Positions 60,943-64,000 of a stretch of 64,000 bases of DNA are shown piece by piece (position 1 is the stretch's first letter; each line of letters starts with the position of its first letter). This DNA comes from an uncultured Pelagibacteraceae bacterium (GTDB lineage Bacteria > Pseudomonadota > Alphaproteobacteria > Pelagibacterales > Pelagibacteraceae). The stretch lies in the NCBI GenBank assembly GCA_902587295.1, contig CACIKS010000004.1, positions 1-64,000 of the forward strand. The letters run 5' to 3'. The notes under the pieces were generated by a model. It searched no databases and was not told the origin of the DNA. It worked only from the letters and a program-made list of their open reading frames with translations. A program made the translations under genes and the position numbers.

Positions 60943-62196
60943 ATGATAGAGAATTTTAAAATAAGTCTTAAAGAGATTGATAAAATTAATTTAATCAATC
61001 AAGAAGATAAAAATTATAGAATTGAAAATTTGGAATTTTTTAATAAAAAAGGCTTCCCAACAAAAAAAGAGGAAGACTGGAAATTTTCTGATTTAAGAGA
61101 AATTTTCTCTAAAAATTTTAAAAAAATTGATATTAATGATGCCTACCCTGAAGAAAATAATTTTAGGTTAATCCAAGAGTTTGATCACAATTATATTTTA
61201 CTTATAAACGGCAGGTTAATTAGGAGTGATTTTAAGTTTGAAGATAAAAATAAAATAAAAATTACTGGGTATAAAGAGGAAAATTTTTTAAGAGAAAAAA
61301 GTAATAACCCGCTAATTTGCTTAAATAATGCTTTATCAAATGAAGGTTATAATTTAGTTGTAGAAAAAGATTATAAGTTTGAAAAAGTTCTAGTAATCTA
61401 TAATTTATTTAATGAAGATTTATCAGAAAAGATTTTAAATAATAAAAATAAAATTATAGTTAACAAAAATTCTGAACTACATACTATAGAATACACTATA
61501 AATAGGTCAAAAAATAAATTTTTTAATAATACATATGAAAATGTAATACTTTATGAAAATGCAAAATTTAAAAATATTTGTATTCAAGCAGGAAGAAGTG
61601 AGGGATACTTTCATAAATTTTTAAATGGGTCCATTAAATCAGATTCTAAATATTCGAGCTTTATATTTTCCTCAGGCTTAAAGTTTAATAAACAAGACAT
61701 TCAAATTGATTTAGAAGGTAAAAATTCAGATTGTGAGATTAAATCTGCTCTATTTTTAAATAAAGAGGATCACCAAGAGATCAAAACAATTGTTAATCAT
61801 CTTGTTCCAAATTGTAAAAGTTTTCAAAAAATCAAAAGTGTTCTAGACTCTAATGCAAAAGGTGTTTATCAAGGAAAAATTTTTGTTAAAGATATAGCTC
61901 AAAAAACCAATGCATATCAATTAAGCAAAGCATTACTAATAAGTGAAAATTCAGAATTTGATTCAAAACCTGAACTAGAAATCTACGCAGACGACGTAAA
62001 ATGTTCTCATGGATCCACATCCGGCAATGTTGACGAAAATTCTGTTCATTATTTAATGACAAGAGGTTTGACCAAGAAGGAAGCTACCCAGTTGTTAATT
62101 AATGGTTTCTTAAAAGAAATTATAAGTGAAATCAAAAGTGATACAATTAAAAAATTTGTAGAAAATAAATTAGAATTTCAGGTGTATGGATACTAA
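60943..62196 (+). CDS. sufD: Fe-S cluster assembly protein SufD
   Basis: C-terminal KPELEIYADDVKCSHGSTSGNVDENSVHYLMTRGL. Confidence 0.95.
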   Translation: MIENFKISLKEIDKINLINQEDKNYRIENLEFFNKKGFPTKKEEDWKFSDLREIFSKNFKKIDINDAYPEENNFRLIQEFDHNYILLINGRLIRSDFKFEDKNKIKITGYKEENFLREKSNNPLICLNNALSNEGYNLVVEKDYKFEKVLVIYNLFNEDLSEKILNNKNKIIVNKNSELHTIEYTINRSKNKFFNNTYENVILYENAKFKNICIQAGRSEGYFHKFLNGSIKSDSKYSSFIFSSGLKFNKQDIQIDLEGKNSDCEIKSALFLNKEDHQEIKTIVNHLVPNCKSFQKIKSVLDSNAKGVYQGKIFVKDIAQKTNAYQLSKALLISENSEFDSKPELEIYADDVKCSHGSTSGNVDENSVHYLMTRGLTKKEATQLLINGFLKEIISEIKSDTIKKFVENKLEFQVYGY

Positions 62197-63403
62197 AGTT
62201 ATCAAATCAAAATTTCCAATATTTCAAAATAAAATTAACGGTAAACAGCTAATTTATCTTGATAGCGCCAATTCATCACAAAAACCAAAAACTGTTATTG
62301 ATAGAATTTCAAAATTTTATTCCAAAGAATTTTCAAATATTGGAAGAAGCGTACATTCTTTAGCGGTAATTGCTACAAATAGATTTGAAGAAACACGAGA
62401 TTTGGTAAAAAAGTTTATAAATGCAAAATCTAGAGAAGAAGTAATATTTACAAAAAATGCCACAGAAGCAATTAACTTAGTTGCATCAACATACGGTGAA
62501 AAATTTATAAATAAAGGTGACGAGATTTTAATTACAGAATTAGAACATCATGCTAACTATGTACCTTGGCACTTCATAAGGCAAAGAAAAGGAGCTATAA
62601 TAAAATTTGCTGAGTGCAACGACAAAGGAGAAGTTGATATTGATGAAATTAAAAAATTAATAACAAATAAAACTAAAATAATTGCTATCACCCATTTATC
62701 GAATGTCACAGGAGCGATTATGCCCGTTAAAAAAATTGTAGATTTAGCGAATGAAAAAAAAATCCCTGTTCTTGTTGATGGTTGTCAGGGAGCCCCACAT
62801 TTAGAAATTGATATGCAAAAACTTGGTTGTGATTTTTATGCAATTTCGTGCCATAAAATGTATGGACCAACTGGTGTTGGTATTTTGTATGCTAAAAAAA
62901 AATGGCTGGATATTCTTCCACCATATCAAGGTGGGGGCGGGATGATTGAAGAAGTGAAAAAAGATAATATCACTTTTCCCGGCAGTCCGACAAAGTTTGA
63001 GGCTGGAACTTTACAAACCGCTGAAGTAGTTGGTTTTTCGGAGTCTATTAAATTTATTGAAGGAGTTGGAATAAAAAATATTATGCAACACGAAAGAGAA
63101 ATTTTAGAATATGGTTTGGAAGAAATTAGAAAAAATAACTCTGTAAGAATTATTGGAGATCCAAAAAATAGAGGTTCAATTATCTCTTTCACCATAAAAG
63201 GAATTCATCCTCATGATATAGCTACAATTCTTGATGAAGATGGAGTCGCTATCAGGGCCGGGCATCATTGTTGTCAAATTTTACATAAAAAAATGGGTAT
63301 AGCTGCCTCGGCTAGGGCTTCGTTAGGAATTTATAATACAAAGGAAGATATCGATGTATTAAAAAATTCAATAAAAAAATGTAATAAAATATTTAATAAT
63401 TAA
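62186..63403 (+). CDS. sufS: Cysteine desulfurase SufS
   Basis: YLDSANSSQKPKTVID, SCHKMYGPTGVGILY (PLP Lys), IRAGHHCCQ. Confidence 0.97.
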   Translation: MDTKVIKSKFPIFQNKINGKQLIYLDSANSSQKPKTVIDRISKFYSKEFSNIGRSVHSLAVIATNRFEETRDLVKKFINAKSREEVIFTKNATEAINLVASTYGEKFINKGDEILITELEHHANYVPWHFIRQRKGAIIKFAECNDKGEVDIDEIKKLITNKTKIIAITHLSNVTGAIMPVKKIVDLANEKKIPVLVDGCQGAPHLEIDMQKLGCDFYAISCHKMYGPTGVGILYAKKKWLDILPPYQGGGGMIEEVKKDNITFPGSPTKFEAGTLQTAEVVGFSESIKFIEGVGIKNIMQHEREILEYGLEEIRKNNSVRIIGDPKNRGSIISFTIKGIHPHDIATILDEDGVAIRAGHHCCQILHKKMGIAASARASLGIYNTKEDIDVLKNSIKKCNKIFNN

Positions 63404-63868
63404 ATGGATATTAAGGAATTATATCAAGAGATAATTTTGGATCATGGAAAAAATCCAAGAAATAAAAATATATTTAAGGATTTTAATAAAGATGCAAAAG
63501 GTCACAACCCACTTTGCGGAGATAAAGTTCATATTTTTTTAAAGTTGAATAATGAAATGAAATTGGAAAATATTTCTTTTGAAGGTGAAGGTTGCGCAAT
63601 ATCAATGGCATCTGCATCTATTATGACAGAGATAATTAAAGGAAAAGAATTTAATGTAGCTAAAAAAATTCAAGAAGATTTTTTAAATATGATTAAAGAG
63701 GGTTCAAAACTAAGCCTAAACAGTCTGAGCGACAGTGAAAACACGACTATGATGTCTCTGTCTGGAGTTAAGAGATTCCCAATGAGAGTCAAATGTGCTA
63801 CTTTAGCCTGGCATACATTTATAGAGGCAGTTGAAGGAAATAAAAAAATAGTAAATACAGAAAACTAA
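63404..63868 (+). CDS. sufU: SufU-like Fe-S scaffold / sulfur transfer protein
   Basis: YQEIILDHGKNPRN, HNPLCGDKV, FEGEGCAISMASASIMTE. Confidence 0.94.
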   Translation: MDIKELYQEIILDHGKNPRNKNIFKDFNKDAKGHNPLCGDKVHIFLKLNNEMKLENISFEGEGCAISMASASIMTEIIKGKEFNVAKKIQEDFLNMIKEGSKLSLNSLSDSENTTMMSLSGVKRFPMRVKCATLAWHTFIEAVEGNKKIVNTEN

Positions 63869-63871
63869 TAA

Positions 63872-64000
63872 ATGAGTGATTTAAAACAACAAATTATTAA
63901 AGAAATAAAAAAAGTCTATGATCCAGAAATACCTGTAAATATTTACGAGCTGGGCCTTATATACAAGATAGAAATTGATAAAAAAAATAATGTAAAAGTA
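63872..64000 (+). CDS. MIP18/DUF59 (SufT-like) protein, truncated by the window end
   Basis: MSDLKQQIIKEIKKVYDPEIPVNIYELGLIYKIEID matches the DUF59 N-terminal DPEIPVNIxxLGLIY signature. Confidence 0.9.
   Translation, partial: MSDLKQQIIKEIKKVYDPEIPVNIYELGLIYKIEIDKKNNVKV

Noticed and set aside
1-64000. tRNA or rRNA genes, CRISPR arrays, IS elements, prophage, toxin-antitoxin or defence islands
   Set aside because: No cloverleaf/T-loop signature, regularly spaced repeats, transposase, integrase or phage structural motifs, or defence-gene signatures were recognised in the sequence or in the translated ORFs.

Overview
AT-rich, gene-dense bacterial chromosome window. Gene content and streamlining resemble SAR11/Pelagibacterales or a related alphaproteobacterium (inferred from content only). 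No phage, IS element, CRISPR array, rRNA or tRNA was recognised. From start to end it contains: the aconitase 3' end with an MmgE/PrpD gene; a TctCBA transporter; TerC; a TRAP (DctPQM) transporter; photolyase; guaB (lacking CBS domains) and guaA; pxpA / pxpBC; a tandem glycine riboswitch with gcvT-gcvH-gcvP; a FAD oxidase / DUF1365 / CFA-synthase lipid-modification cluster; hisI, folE, AcuI-like reductase and LysR; bactofilin; rhomboid and RseP; HU; amt; bcp; RecX-like; cysQ; mnmA; accBC and aroQ; thiSG; RNase E/G; PBP1A; prfB with a programmed +1 frameshift; tyrS; anmK; and iscR-sufBCDSU-(sufT). The strongest unexplained signal is a GC-rich, highly structured ~200-nt element at ~43620-43815, in the intergenic region between convergent genes. 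It has two GNRA-capped hairpins, an 8-bp helix and a duplicated 12-mer, and looks like an independent non-coding RNA that I could not assign to a known family. Several small genes missed by the ORF track (27, 45, 46 and 59 aa) and a good IscR-type operator upstream of the suf operon are also reported.
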